Assembly: GCA_030765065.1 (NCBI GenBank) | Contig: CM060979.1 | Span: forward strand, 111,340,350 to 111,404,349 | From: Deroplatys truncata | Lineage: Eukaryota > Arthropoda > Insecta > Mantodea > Mantidae | Length of the DNA stretch: 64,000 bases | Direction of reading: 5' to 3' | Shown: one piece after another, positions 1-11,415 of the stretch | How the letters are laid out: the number at the start of each line of letters is the position of its first letter | How positions within the stretch are numbered: position 1 is the stretch's first letter | Program-made: the position numbers and the translations under genes | The notes under the pieces: generated by a model | The model's database searches: none | Seen by the model: only the letters and a program-made list of their open reading frames with translations | What the model was told of the DNA's origin: nothing

Positions 1-971
1 TTTTAATATGTAGAAAGAACAAATTGTACAGTTACGTGTTCTCGCGTTTTTCAAGATTTCTCACTTTATTAGTTTTATAACTTTTTACCAATTCCAGCGA
101 TTTTTAAACCTTTTATTACGTGTGATGTTTAAAACAATTACATGCATGTAGTAGAGCAAACGTTTAGGTATAATGCCCTTAATTGTGGTGAAAATGGGTT
201 TTGATGTAATATATATCTGATTTTATTAGGATATAGGAAAAGAATGCTAGTCAAGAACTAATAACGATTTTATTGAACTTCTTCATGAACGCCTCACTTC
301 TTATAGCTTCACAAATTCATTTCTCAGTTAGTTTAAAGCATACTTATGTAGGTGACATATTTGTTTATTAATAGTAATTGACATATTTCTCCTACTAAAT
401 TTACCTACACAAAATAACTTTGCAAACACCATACGTGAAAGAGTTCAACAATCAGTGAAATTCTGAAAAATAATTATAAAAAGGAAAATGAAAAATCAAG
501 AGAACGCAGTACATGGAAACTGTAATCTTTGTTTTTTTACTGCACTTGAAAACGATAATGTTCTCTCCTTTAAATTGGCTGCTAGAATTTTTTTTAAAGT
601 GGAAACGAATACTTTATAGTCACTGTACTTCATATTAAGGAAAATCTTATTACCATAGAGTCCTACTACTCGATACAAAATAGCTTCCAAGCTACTGCCT
701 CTAACGCAAGAGATGTGTGCAATAACTGCAACTAAATTTTCGAATTTGAAGTGCACTATTGGCGGAAGATTCTCAATACAGATTAATGTGATTGCTAGAC
801 GTCCATATCAATTATTTTATTCATTTAGCAATAAATTATAGGTTTCCAAAAACAAAGAGAACTAGTATCTATGAAATTAAATAATTACTAAACGGCATAT
901 AAAGAAATACACATACAATAGAATTATAATTTATTACAAGTCAAAATTTTGAAATACAAAACCGAAAAAGA
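1..971. other. unassigned AT-rich DNA
   Basis: AT-rich sequence without a recognisable gene, RNA or repeat. Short open frames (for example 496-756 on the minus strand) show no familiar domain and are the size expected by chance. Confidence 0.5.
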
Positions 972-1845
972 ACCTGAAGTGTTATATTCACATGACTTTC
1001 TATACCCGCTATTCCAAAAACTATTCTTAAAACAGCATTTTCTTCTGCCTGCTTTATACTAATCGAGATAAGCATTTGAAGAAACTATTTTATTAGGCAT
1101 TTCATTGTAGGTAAAATATTGAAGGCACAAGGAGAATACAATAGGTTTAAGTGATAGTCAAATCTTTTAAAACCATGTCACTATGTGATGACTTTGAAAT
1201 TCTGTTCTCTTTGCACAACCACGAGGGGAAAATAAACGAATAACGACTTGGCAGTAGGAAGAACTATAAACGCTTCACAAGTCAAATCAACAGCAAAGAG
1301 TATCTGGGAAATCGTTAATGTACAAAAATTATTTGATATAGGTAAATTGTGTGTTTTAATGGGATCTACTTTTTATGTGTATAAAAGTAGAGAGATCTAT
1401 TTTTTGTTTAACTCTTACGGTTTCCAGGTTAATCAAAATTCATTCAGATTCAAAAGACTTCGCAGGATATTGCTAGAACATTTTAGATATGCAAATATTT
1501 TAAACATAGTTTATTTTAATCAAAATCGTAGCCATTTTGAGAAAATAAAAAATAGCGAAATATGTTCTATATAAAGCACAGTTTGGGGTAGATGATTTTC
1601 GTGAAAATCTTCGTGTCTCATCTTTGGAAGACGACAGTCATCTTTGAAATACCAAGTTTGGATTTTGCGTTTTTGATTTACGCTGTTCGCAGACATATAA
1701 CTGACAAACAGACACACACAGGTACCTTTTCCTTTAAACTGCCTTATTTTGATTCATGGGGTCTCAAAACGTGTATTTCCAGTGAAATCTTGGTATCGAA
1801 TTTTGGGTGGAATACAATACTTCCTCTATTTACTAGTAAGTAATA
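972..1845 (+). repeat. F1 repeat, old diverged copy
   Basis: Starts near GAAGTGTTATATTCACATGA and follows the F1 order: the TAGTCAAATCTTT segment, the GAGAAAATAAAAAAT segment, a reduced CACACACA tract near 1710, then GTGAAATCTTGGTATCGAAT. It ends at CTTCCTCTATTTACTAG and lacks the canonical GAGAAAGT terminus. Strong divergence marks it as one of the older copies. The short frames inside it (1248-1574, 1592-1843) are by-products of the repeat. Confidence 0.75.
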
Positions 1846-2590
1846 AATATTATGAGAAGTCTAAAAGTAAATAACAAAAATATTTATACATAGAAATTAT
1901 CAGTTAAGGCTTAGGTACATATATTGCTTCTGAAAATAGTATTAGAGATATTGAGTGCTGTCGATTTCAAATAGGAAGGTTATCAAGGTGAGATTGGTAA
2001 TAAATTAAACAGGCTATCAAGTTTAAAAATAAAATATATTAAATTATTTAAACATTAGTTATGTATGTTATATTCAAATTGTACTACTACATAGCTACGA
2101 TTTTTGCCACTAATTATACGTTTCAGTATTTTATAAATACGTATAATAGGGGTTCACAATGCACAACAAAATACACTACGGTAACGATACGCATTGAGTA
2201 TTGGATTTTTGAGATAATATTTTGCAAATAAATAAAGGTCTTCACAAAAAGTAGCAACATTTTAGGCCGGTATTGTGAGGCTAACGTAACCTGTCCTAAC
2301 GCAAAAGTTACGTAGAGTTTTAAAATCCATATAAGGTGAAACGTCCTACATCCTACATGAAGAGTCTGTCAATGTAAATGTGTTCCTTCGCATTACGTCA
2401 AGTTTCTGTGTCTCGTTATTAATTCCAACCAGTCGGAATGGAGCAGAGGTCTGAAGTAGCATATACTTTAATCCACGAAATCATCTTCGATGTAATGTGT
2501 ACATGCGCCTGCGTGGGTGCGTTTCCTTCAGATATTATTCTATGTAAACGTTTAGCCTTTAGTTACCGATCTTACACTTATGTATACTTA
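1846..2590. other. unassigned AT-rich DNA
   Basis: No recognisable gene or repeat. It separates an F1 copy from the left end of the piggyBac relic. Confidence 0.5.
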
Positions 2591-5081
2591 CCCATTTAGA
2601 CCCATTGTGCTAAGTAGCTATAGGATCTTAGGACCACTTTTATTAATATGATTCTTTATATCTAATGCTTTTATATGTTTAACTTGTAAACAATGTATTA
2701 GTTTCTTTGAGGCTTTGTGAAGACATTGTAACAAAATTGCCATTGTTGTAGCTCTTAGCAGTAGACCATTGTTCAAGAGCTTGCATCCTGAAGAGCATAT
2801 CTGCACATTAGTACATTCGCTTCATAATAGTGTAAACTGCAATTTTTCTATGCATATTTACTATGAAAAGCCTACCTTATATTTCAGACATAAGGAGATG
2901 TTCAAATTTCACTATGCTATTGAGAGACAGTCGTATATATTGTGTGTCCTATTTATAGGACATTGGGTACATCTGGAGCTTTTTGTACAAGCTGTTGATT
3001 TTTAATGCAGTGAAAAAAAATCTTTCTGACACTAGAGGGGACTTTTGATTACTTAGAATCAATTTTAGATGAAGAAAACAATTCATATTTATGCTTAGAT
3101 GATGAAGATGATATTTCCCTTACCATTATTCCACCACCACCGAATGCAGCCAGTGACTGTGAGGATGTTAATGATGACGTAATCAAATTGCCTGAACATA
3201 CTAGGGGACAAACGGACTGATATTACAGGTACTGTAGAAATCATGTTACAAAGGGAAGCTAATCAGTCCTGTTCTCTTCCACCTCCAAAATGGGTAAAAA
3301 TAGAAGTCAATATCCCGAGTATTCTAAAATGACGGAAGCTACTTGGCCCAGGAAATGCGAGACCTAAAACAGTTTATTGAAGGAAACTTTCTGTCCGACA
3401 TATTCTTTTCATTGATAGATGATAGTTTTGACAAGTTATTAGAACAATCATTGATGTACAGTCAAAAAAAATCACATGCTCTTGTTATCTAAAGAAGATC
3501 TCATGAAGTTTACTGGCACATTGCTAACCAGTGGGTAACATACACTACCAGAGTAAGAATGAATTGGGATTGGGCCTCTGACTGTAATGTTAAAATTGTT
3601 ACTAATTGTATGGCCAAGAACAGATTCCAAGAAATAAAAAAGTATTTGTATTTCAATGACAATAATAACATTGATATGGAGGACAAGTACTACAAAGTGA
3701 GGCCATTATATGATTTGGCAAACAAGTCGCTTATGAAATTTGGAGTTTTCAGTGAAAAATTAACAATAGACGAAAAAATGGTGAAATATTTTGGAAGACA
3801 CTCTTTGAAAATGTACATGAAAGGGAAACCAATAAAATTTGAATATAAGCTTTGGATGATTGTAGTTATAATGGACATCAAATTTTACCATATCAGGGGA
3901 GGAAAGACAAGCACAATGATCCTCTATCAACAAGAGTTGTAGAAACTCTGGCATCTAAACCGAACTATTAAATCAGTATCCAGAGTATATGGATAACTTT
4001 TTTCATCTTATAGTCTGGATGCCTCAATGAAGACAAAGGATTCTTCATGACTGGGAGGGTGCCAGAAAACCGAGTAGCAATATGTCCACTGGAGTTGTCA
4101 TCAAGCATGAAGAAAAAATACAGAGGAACAGTCGATACATGTTTTAACACAAACAATGAAATTGGAATTGTTCGATGGTAAAATAATAAAGTAGTAACTG
4201 TTGTTACCAACTTCGAATCCCTGGACTCGAAAAATGAAGTGCAGCGTCCAACAAAAGTTCAAGGGCAAATGTTCCAATTCCAGTGTATCAAGTTATATAA
4301 CAAATATGTATAAAAATGGGGTTGACCTATTTTATTCCTTGATACAGGACGCAGATTCAAGGAAAGAAGTGGTATTTAGCACTGTATACCAACATCTTGG
4401 ATACGATGGTTGTTGCTTCCTGGAAATTTGCTGAACTTGGAACCTATGATATTCTGACATTTCGCAGAGTATATTACTTACACTTTATTACATGCACTAC
4501 ACTATAGCAACATATAGGATAAAACAGTGTGACGAAAGCTCAGGATTCTTCGATTCCATATGAAGCAATGGAACTGAGAGATGCTAAACTGAATAATGTA
4601 TTGTGTATATAAGATTTTCTGTATTACGTTCCAGATTGGCTACTTTTATACTGAGAACCATTCCACACCAAGACCAATAACTGGACCACAGTCAAAACGA
4701 AAATGCATTACGAGTCGAAGGTTTGACAATGCAAGACATTTCATTGTCAAGAACCCAACAGGAAAGCAGCGACAATATGCATTTTTCACAAAGGGAAAAC
4801 CGACCAACAGTGTGGCACTGGTCTCCCAGCTTTGTGCTTCGAGCCTTATCACAAGTCATAAGAAAATCCAATCAATGGATGTATACATTTCAAATGTACA
4901 ATAAGGAAAGCGAGGGGCTACATATTGACCCAATATCCTATACATAGGACGGTCTGTAACTTTTATTCAGATTGCGTTCTTTTGTGTGTGTTCATTGTTA
5001 ATGTTCAATTGGTGTATCTGAGTTGGTTTATAGTGAAATTTTGAAAAATAAATGTTAATTATTATGTTGGGTCTTAATGGA
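2591..5081 (+). mobile_element. piggyBac-type DNA transposon, near full length, inactive
   Basis: A piggyBac-superfamily element of about 2.49 kb, the usual size for the group. The left end reads CCCATTTAGACCCA after TTA. The right end, reverse-complemented, reads TCCATTAAGACCCA next to an intact TTAA (5082-5085). These are imperfect terminal inverted repeats, and the left TTAA has decayed to TTAC. The interior holds a broken transposase (separate entry). Orientation follows the transposase. The eroded ends and many frameshifts mark an old, dead insertion. The exact left boundary is uncertain by 1-2 bases. Confidence 0.75.
3030..4905 (+). pseudogene. piggyBac transposase (PGBD-like DDE domain) pseudogene
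   Basis: A cut-and-paste transposase of the piggyBac type in several frames. From the N side: an acidic stretch near 3070-3180 (DDEDD, then PPPP), as in PGBD proteins. The longest open piece, 3559-3942, has RFQEIKKYLYFND, then TIDEKMVKYFGRHSLKMYMK and KPIKFEYKLW, hallmark DDE-domain strings. Further on, FMTGRVPENRV and MKKKYRGTVD (about 4045-4130) and NNKVVTVVTNF (4183-4215) match the region before the last catalytic Asp. MYKNGVDLF and KKWYLALYTNILD follow near 4300-4410 in different frames. The Cys-rich C-terminal finger near 4730-4860 is badly degraded. Stops and shifts are frequent, so no protein is expected. Confidence 0.85.
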
Positions 5082-5085
5082 TTAA

Positions 5086-5630
5086 TTTGGCATGTTAAGC
5101 ACATCATAAACCCAGTTACACCAAATCTTCACGGTTTAGCGGTTTCGAACCACTACATTTGCATGTGGTTGCAAACGTAATACAGGCGTGAAACACAATT
5201 CTTATTTCAACAAAATATGACAAGTTAGTCATGTATTCGAACTTCGGCTGCTAACTTTCAAATCATCCTAGAACAAGGTGATCCTGCTTTTCACTGTATT
5301 TTAAGGCAATCCGCGCAACTCGACCTTGAGATGTCATGCAGACAACACTGATTGCTACTTTTTAATTGTACTTTTTAATTTTTGCAGGCATATCTACAAT
5401 TGGTTTCTTTTGTCATTCACAGGATATCTCTTTATGACAGTATATAATCCCTACAATTTGAAATAAGAGTGCTTCTTCCATTTTATTTGCGTAGTTTACT
5501 TGATCTGAAATTTTCTGTTTACCGTAACATGTTTACAAAGTAAAAACCAAAGAAAAGAGTGCGGGTGGCAGCTAATTTCATAAAGTAATACGTACAAAAT
5601 TTGAACGTTTCCTACAAATAATAAAAAATA
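5086..5630. other. unassigned DNA
   Basis: Lies between the right end of the piggyBac relic and the next F1 copy. I recognise no gene, tandem repeat or family member here. Confidence 0.5.
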
Positions 5631-6449
5631 TCTGATTTGTTACATTCACATGACTTTCTCTACCCTCTATCACTTATTAGTGGGTATACGAATTATTTTT
5701 ACGAAAGTTTATTTTCCTACCTACTTCATTTTAATCGAGATATCTTTCCAGAAGTAGCTGCATTACACATTTTGATATAGATACAAAGGAAATAGCGATA
5801 GTCAAATGTTTTAGAACTGGACGCCATATGCTGGCCATGCTCTTTGCGTGCAATCGCGAGAAACAACTGAATATCGAAAAGACTTTAAAAGAACGACAAA
5901 ATATTGAACAATTCGAACCATTAATAGCGGATATCTGGAAATGGCTAAATTCCATAAAAATACTTATTTAAAATAAACTGTGTGTTTTTAAAGAGATCTA
6001 CAGTTTTTATGCAGTACGTTTTCATTTATCGCTAAACATTTACCAGTTTTACAAGATTATACAAAATTCCTTCCGAATGAAGTGGACTTCACCGGCTATT
6101 CCTAGAAAATTCAACATATAATATTATTTGTAATATTCTTAATATTACACTATTTTAATCAAAATAGAGCCATTTTTTAGAAAGTAAAAAATTTCGAAAA
6201 ATGTTCGATATAAAGGGTAGTTTGGGGTGGGGGACTTTCTTGAAAATCTTCATGTCGCACCTTTGGAAGATACTGAACCTAAATACAAAATTTATCCGAC
6301 TTTTCGTTAGTTATGCTATTCACGACACACACAAACGGTATTTTTTTCGAATAATGCTTTTTGGGGGGATTTCCGGTGAAATCGTGGTATTGAATATTTG
6401 GGTGGAATGCAATACTTTCTGCACCTACTATGTACGTGGTAGAGAAAGT
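5631..6449 (+). repeat. F1 repeat, full-length diverged copy
   Basis: Begins TCTGATTTGTTACATTCACA after a run of A and ends GGTAGAGAAAGT. The subterminal ACTTTCTCTACC is present at the left and its inverted partner at the right end. The microsatellite site is reduced to CACGACACACACAAACG (about 6320). Confidence 0.85.
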
Positions 6450-6663
6450 AACAAGTAATTCGAACTATATCACGAACTATATCTGATATCATTAATATTG
6501 TTTATTCATATACTTGCACAATGCCAAACATTAGCTTGCAAAGTGTTTCGTACACTAAATACCAGTAATGTGCGTCTGTTAAGCAATTTTATCCAAGAGA
6601 GTATTTATGCAGGTTTAAGAGATGCACCAGCAACAACTTTTAAATTTTTATAAACCTTAAAGT
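6450..6663. other. short spacer between two F1 copies
   Basis: AT-rich spacer with nothing recognisable, between two F1 copies in the same orientation. Confidence 0.5.
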
Positions 6664-7524
6664 CGATGCGTTACATTCACATGACTTTTTCTACACTCTA
6701 TCTTATTATTATTTAGCTATTTCCAGAAACGTTTATCTACATTAAAATGAAGTAGGTAGATAGGAAAATAAATTTGTATACCTACTGCATTAAACATTTC
6801 TTTATATATACCTAGAAAGGGAGCAGTGACAGTCAAATGTTTTAGATCTGGATGCTACACGCTGGTATAAAAACTGTTTCCATAACATCGCAAGAAGCAA
6901 CTGAAAATCGACAGGACTTGAAGAATGGCCAAGTATTAAACAATTCCAACCATTAATAATGCATATCTCGGAAATGCCTGATTCTACAAAAGCTATTTGT
7001 AATGAACTGTGTGTCTTAAAGAGATCTACATTTCTTGTGTAGTACGTTTTTGTCTATCCCTTAACGTTTACCAGTTTTACAAGATTATACAAAATTTCTT
7101 CCGAATGAAGAGGACTTCAAAGGCTAAACACAGAAAATTAAGATATACATTTTATTTGTTATGTAAATGTCTTTAATATCTCTATGTTATTTTTATCAAA
7201 GTCGTTAGAGCCAGATTTTAAAAAATGACTAACGATTTTCGAAAAATCTTCCATGTAAAGGAGTTTCGTATGGGAGGATTTTCTTGAACATCTTCGTGCC
7301 GCATCTTTGGAAGGTACTGAACCTAAATACCAAGTTTGGTGTTTATTCGACTTTTCATTTTTGAGTTATGCTGTTCACAGTCACACATACGGACCGTTTT
7401 CTAAAAATGCTTTTTTTTAAATTCAGGGTGCGTGAAAACACGTATTTCCGCTGAAATTTCGGCATTGAATTTTTTGGTGAAATACAATGCCTTCTCTACC
7501 TACTATATACGTGATAGAGAAAGT
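6664..7524 (+). repeat. F1 repeat, full-length diverged copy
   Basis: Left end degraded (GATGCGTTACATTCACATGA). Right end well kept: CTATATACGTGATAG can form a hairpin, followed by AGAAAGT and AAAAA. The microsatellite site holds only CACACATACGGACC. Confidence 0.85.
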
Positions 7525-7679
7525 AAAAATGTATTACTATTTATTTAATATCACTGTTGTAGCAGGAACTATTTGTAGTACAGTTTTTATAGAGTAATGG
7601 CATTTATCCAAATACGTAAATAAATCGCTTTCATTTATTTTTTAAGTTTTAATTAGGGTCGTTTTAACCTTCCTAGGTT

Positions 7680-8960
7680 TTATCACGACCTTTCATGTAC
7701 AGTTGTTTACATTATTGGATTACAGTATAATACTTACACATTATGTATACATACAGGTTACAATTTGGTTAAATGTATTGATGGATATTAATTAATGTAA
7801 AAAAAATAATTACTTTCTGGATGAAAGTTGCATCATTGAGTGCTGCAGAAATATTTCTGGGCATACCAACCTGACTAGGTTGATTTTCAAATTTTGGACA
7901 TGTTAGTATAATATGTACTACTGTTAATGTTGTTTTACATGTTTCACAAATTGGTGGAGAGCTTCTATTTAACAAATTAGAGTGTGTCAGTTTAGTATGC
8001 CCAATTCGTAGTCGGGATATTACAATTTGGTTTCGCCGCTGTAGCTGTCTTATTGGATATTCTTGAGTTGAAGTTCCACGTACATCATGAAGTTTACTTG
8101 AATTGTTCATCCAGCTGGTCAGCCATTCTTTGTGTATTTTCTTCTTAAAGGGTGTGACTGCATCTTGGAGAGGTATTTTGATATCAGTATCTTGTGTTGG
8201 TAGTTCTGTAGCTTGTTTTGCTGCAGTTTCGGTTCTTTCATTACGGGGTATGTTTTTATGAGATGGTATCCACATGAAATTGAGTGACTTTTCTCAGTTA
8301 TAAAGGATGGTAACAAGATTATGTATTTCGTTTGCAATACAATTGGTAGAGAACGTGCCTTGTATTGCGTTTAAGGCTGATAGAGAGTCACTGATGATTA
8401 TGTAAGAGTCACTGTGTGCAGTTTCCAGAGCGTATTCTAGTGCCTTTTTAATAGCATATAATTCACAGCTATATATAGAGAACAAGGACGGTAACTTGTA
8501 TTGGAGGACGATATCTCCACATATCACAGCACATCCATTGCCTTTTTCAGTCTTTGAACCATCCGTATAGATGCAGAGCTTGGATGTGTAATTTTCTAGC
8601 TTTTCTTTAAATAACTACTGGTAGATTATTTGGTTGGTATTTATCCGATTATGCTTGCTTAATTCTATATCAATGGGTGGTATTTGCTTCTTCCAGGGTG
8701 GGTGATCCGACTATAGTTGCCTTGAGGAGATATTAGGAATTGTGGTGTTCATTTCTTTGAAATATCTGTTTATTCTGATTTGAAATGGCAATGAATGTGA
8801 TTGTTGTGTGGGGAAAGTATCACAAGGATTTGAGAAGATCAGTGGGTATATTCCAGATTTCGGTGTTGCTGCTATTTTGAGAGCGTAGGTAATGTTTAAT
8901 TGTTTAATACGACATTGTAAGTGATGAGCGGGAGTTTTGCAAAATGCCGCAATATATTAC
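7680..8960 (-). mobile_element. non-LTR retrotransposon 3' end (I-group-like, with RNase H)
   Basis: A 5'-truncated LINE. Read on the minus strand from about 8947, it encodes the stretch between RT and RNase H (IKQLNITYALKIAATPKSGI, then NRYFKEMN), RNase H (8594 to about 8220), and a C-terminal region ending near 7770. The upstream RT is absent. RNase H after RT is found in the I/R1/LOA-type LINEs and not in most Jockey or CR1 elements, so this is a different family from the LINE at 45.8-48.8 kb. The exact ends and target-site duplication were not resolved. Confidence 0.75.
7769..8594 (-). pseudogene. LINE RNase H and C-terminal zinc-finger region, frameshifted
   Basis: RNase H cuts RNA in RNA-DNA hybrids during reverse transcription. 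Visible motifs are IYTDGSKTEKGNG (first Asp), SIYSCELYAIKKALE (Glu), IIISDSLSALNAI (second Asp) and, after a frameshift near 8290, WIPSHKNIPRNERTETAAK. The last motif normally reads NERAD, so the fourth catalytic Asp appears changed to Glu. The C-terminal part has RLRIGHTKLTHSNLL and a Cys/His pattern PICETCKTTLTVVHIILTCP, typical of these LINE proteins. The reading frame is split between 8294-8527 and 7769-8275, so this is a pseudogene. Confidence 0.85.
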
Positions 8961-9982
8961 TCCATTACATTGTTTCGAGTCACATGACAGTAAAACTTAA
9001 CTCGAAAGAAAGGAGTGAAATGATAAACTTTAAATTTGGTAAGTGAAATATCAATAAGCATACTTAGCATCATGTATTATCTCTATGTTTTATCTCACGC
9101 CATGTTAAGCGATTAATAACTTAGTTTCCATATAGTACTAAGTGCTTGTGAATTGCCACAAATTTCGGAAGGATATAAGTACCTACAGTTACTCCACAAA
9201 TCACTCTAGCAGCTAAGTTAACGAAGATAAAATTCCTAACTGAGTTTTCAATTTATTTATTGTGTGTTTATAATTATTTTACAGGCATTCAGAGCTTTTT
9301 ATTCCCATAATACCTGAAATTGTGAAATGGGTTTCCATTTAACGCTCTGTGTTTCAAGTCAGTAATTATTATAGCTTTGTTGAAATTCTTAATTAAAACC
9401 TCAGTTTTTAGGAGTTCACATTTATTTCTCCATCAGTTTGAATCATATGACGGTGGCATTTTTAGGTACCGTATCAAAACCTTTGCTGTACAGATGCATA
9501 GATAAAACACAATGTTGTAATCACCACACACAAAAAAGTTGAAAAATCGCTGAAGTTTTCAAAAAAAATTATAAAATTAGTAATATTAAAAATCTGAAAA
9601 AATATCGTTTGTTTCTTCTGCGCATTAAAAATGATAGTTTTCTTTCCGTTACATTAGGTGCTAGAATTCAACTTATCTGATGAATGATGATGGAGTCACT
9701 GTGTGTGAAACGCACACAAATCCCGGTGACGGATATGTGGGATGCTGCAAAGTTAATCTTCCTCCTGCTTGGCTGAAGTTTATAATATTATCAAGGTCTT
9801 ATTGTCTGTGCTCTGTTCACATTCGTGATGCAGCCGCACGTTTCTTCATCCAAAAGAAGCATGTGCTTTTCTCTTTGTTTGTTTGTTGATTCATACAGTA
9901 AACTATTCTGCAGTAATGTAGCAATATTTGTTTGGAGCTTAAGTATTTAAGTGTAAGTGCATAGTGCTTTTACACGAAAAAG
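8961..9982. other. unassigned AT-rich DNA
   Basis: No recognisable coding or repeat family. The small frame at 9680-9889 has no domain I recognise. Confidence 0.45.
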
Positions 9983-9984
9983 TA

Positions 9985-11242
9985 GGGGAGGCCGGGGTAT
10001 TCCCGAGCACTGGGATAAAATCGAACAAGTATTTTAGCCTGTGGCCCTGTTAGTGCTGCTTACCTAAGTTAATGCCAATGGAAAAACAACTTCCCCAGCC
10101 ACGTAAGTCCAGTTACTAGCAAGAGGACATTCATTGTGAGAAGGTGGAATGTGTTTTCAGCTGTTTCTTCTGAGAGCATTTGGTGACCAAGTTCAAGCTA
10201 AGAGCAAACCTCAGAGGCTTTGCTTTCCTTAATACTGCTGCTAAAATTAGCGGTCATTCAACAATATCCAACAGCTCTGGTGTGTCTTTTCGTTAACATT
10301 GTTGTGTGAGGTAATTCTCTGAGAGCATAGTGACGTTATCCGGGTAAATGGCGAACGATTTGTTCGATATTGTAAGAATATGTAAATTTTTGTATTTTTA
10401 AAATAGTGCGATATAGTTCCTTGATTTATGCTGCAATACTCAGAGTTATTTTATCTTTGATTAAGGCCTAATTAATACCATTTTCAGGCCTCCAGTAATA
10501 TCTGAATACAGAAATACAAGAAAACCAAAAGTGCATTCAGAACATCTGACTGCTACTCCCATGAAAGCAAAGCATCAGGAAAAGAAACGGAAAGCACAAG
10601 AAAGCAGAAAATTTAATCCCCAAAAGCACATAAAAAGGCAGAAGCAGTGAAGATGGGATTAACAATCTAAGCCATCTTGCAGGGAAGCAATCAGTTTCGA
10701 ATCTTCAGAAGAAGAGAATATAGGGCAATATGTTTGTGAAGATATTGATGAGATTTGAGGTGGATTCTGGTTTGAAAGGGATGCTGAAGATTTTTCTTGT
10801 ATTTGTGGCGAATTTGGACGAGACAAAGAATTGTGGCATAAGTTTTGAAATATAACTTCCAAAAACACACTCGTGAAGACTGCACTTCATGAGAAAAGAA
10901 GCTAAGGTGTACATGTGATTCTTGTACACGTTCAGTAAATGCGTTTATTATGTTCACAAAAGAGCCAAAATGTTTTAATTTTTTCACAAATAAAACACCT
11001 TTCTTATTTATACATGTTTATAAAATGCTCATGCAAGTTGTTTTTGCCATTACTCCTGCAACCGGATCATGCCGAGCATTATTCGCATTTTTTAAAATCA
11101 TTTTTCAGGTTACAAGATATATTATATTGGTAGACACATACAGAGGAGATGTTATACTTTCGGAACACCTTTTAGCTTTTTCCTCAGTCTAATAGGTATT
11201 TTCTACACGATTGAACACAAAAATACGCCAACCTCTCCCAAG
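9985..11242 (+). mobile_element. Tigger/pogo-like DNA transposon remnant, internally deleted
   Basis: Both edges lie next to TA (9983-9984 and 11243-11244). The left end reads GGGGAGGCCGGGGTATT. The right end, reverse-complemented, reads CTTGGGAGAGGTTGGCGTATT without its first base, giving an imperfect inverted repeat. At about 1.26 kb it is half the usual size, and only the transposase C-terminus is recognisable (separate entry). TA duplication plus a pogo-type C-terminus supports the Tc1/mariner superfamily, Tigger-like group. The end alignment was made by eye and contains gaps. Confidence 0.55.
10490..10930 (+). pseudogene. Tigger-like transposase C-terminus with zinc-finger relic
   Basis: In shifting frames this reads a basic, Lys-rich tail (EHLTATPMKAKHQEKKRKAQ, near 10540-10600), then SNLQKKR-type and acidic residues. 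It ends in DFSCICGEFGRDKELWHK (about 10785-10845), followed after stops by REDCTS and CTCDSC. The Cys-x-Cys...Trp-His...Cys...Cys-x2-Cys spacing resembles the C-terminal PHD-like finger of insect pogo/Tigger-derived proteins. I do not see the catalytic DDE core. Stops interrupt every frame. Confidence 0.5.
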
Positions 11243-11415
11243 TAGGTTTTTACTGTATCCATGCATACTATAAGTGCCCATAATCTTAAATTTAAATGTG
11301 AACTTCTAAATTATCATTATTCAGTTTTTAAAGGCCTAATAGTGCCTCAGACAAACACCTATGTAAAGCTTCGATATGCCATTCAAGATTTTACAAAAGA
11401 GAAAACTAGTTTACT

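Noticed and set aside
3968..4210. 80-residue minus-strand frame
   Set aside because: It lies opposite the piggyBac transposase relic and has no domain of its own.
8119..8337. 72-residue minus-strand frame starting MQTKYIILLPSF
   Set aside because: It overlaps the LINE RNase H relic in another frame; the recognisable motifs are in the neighbouring frames.
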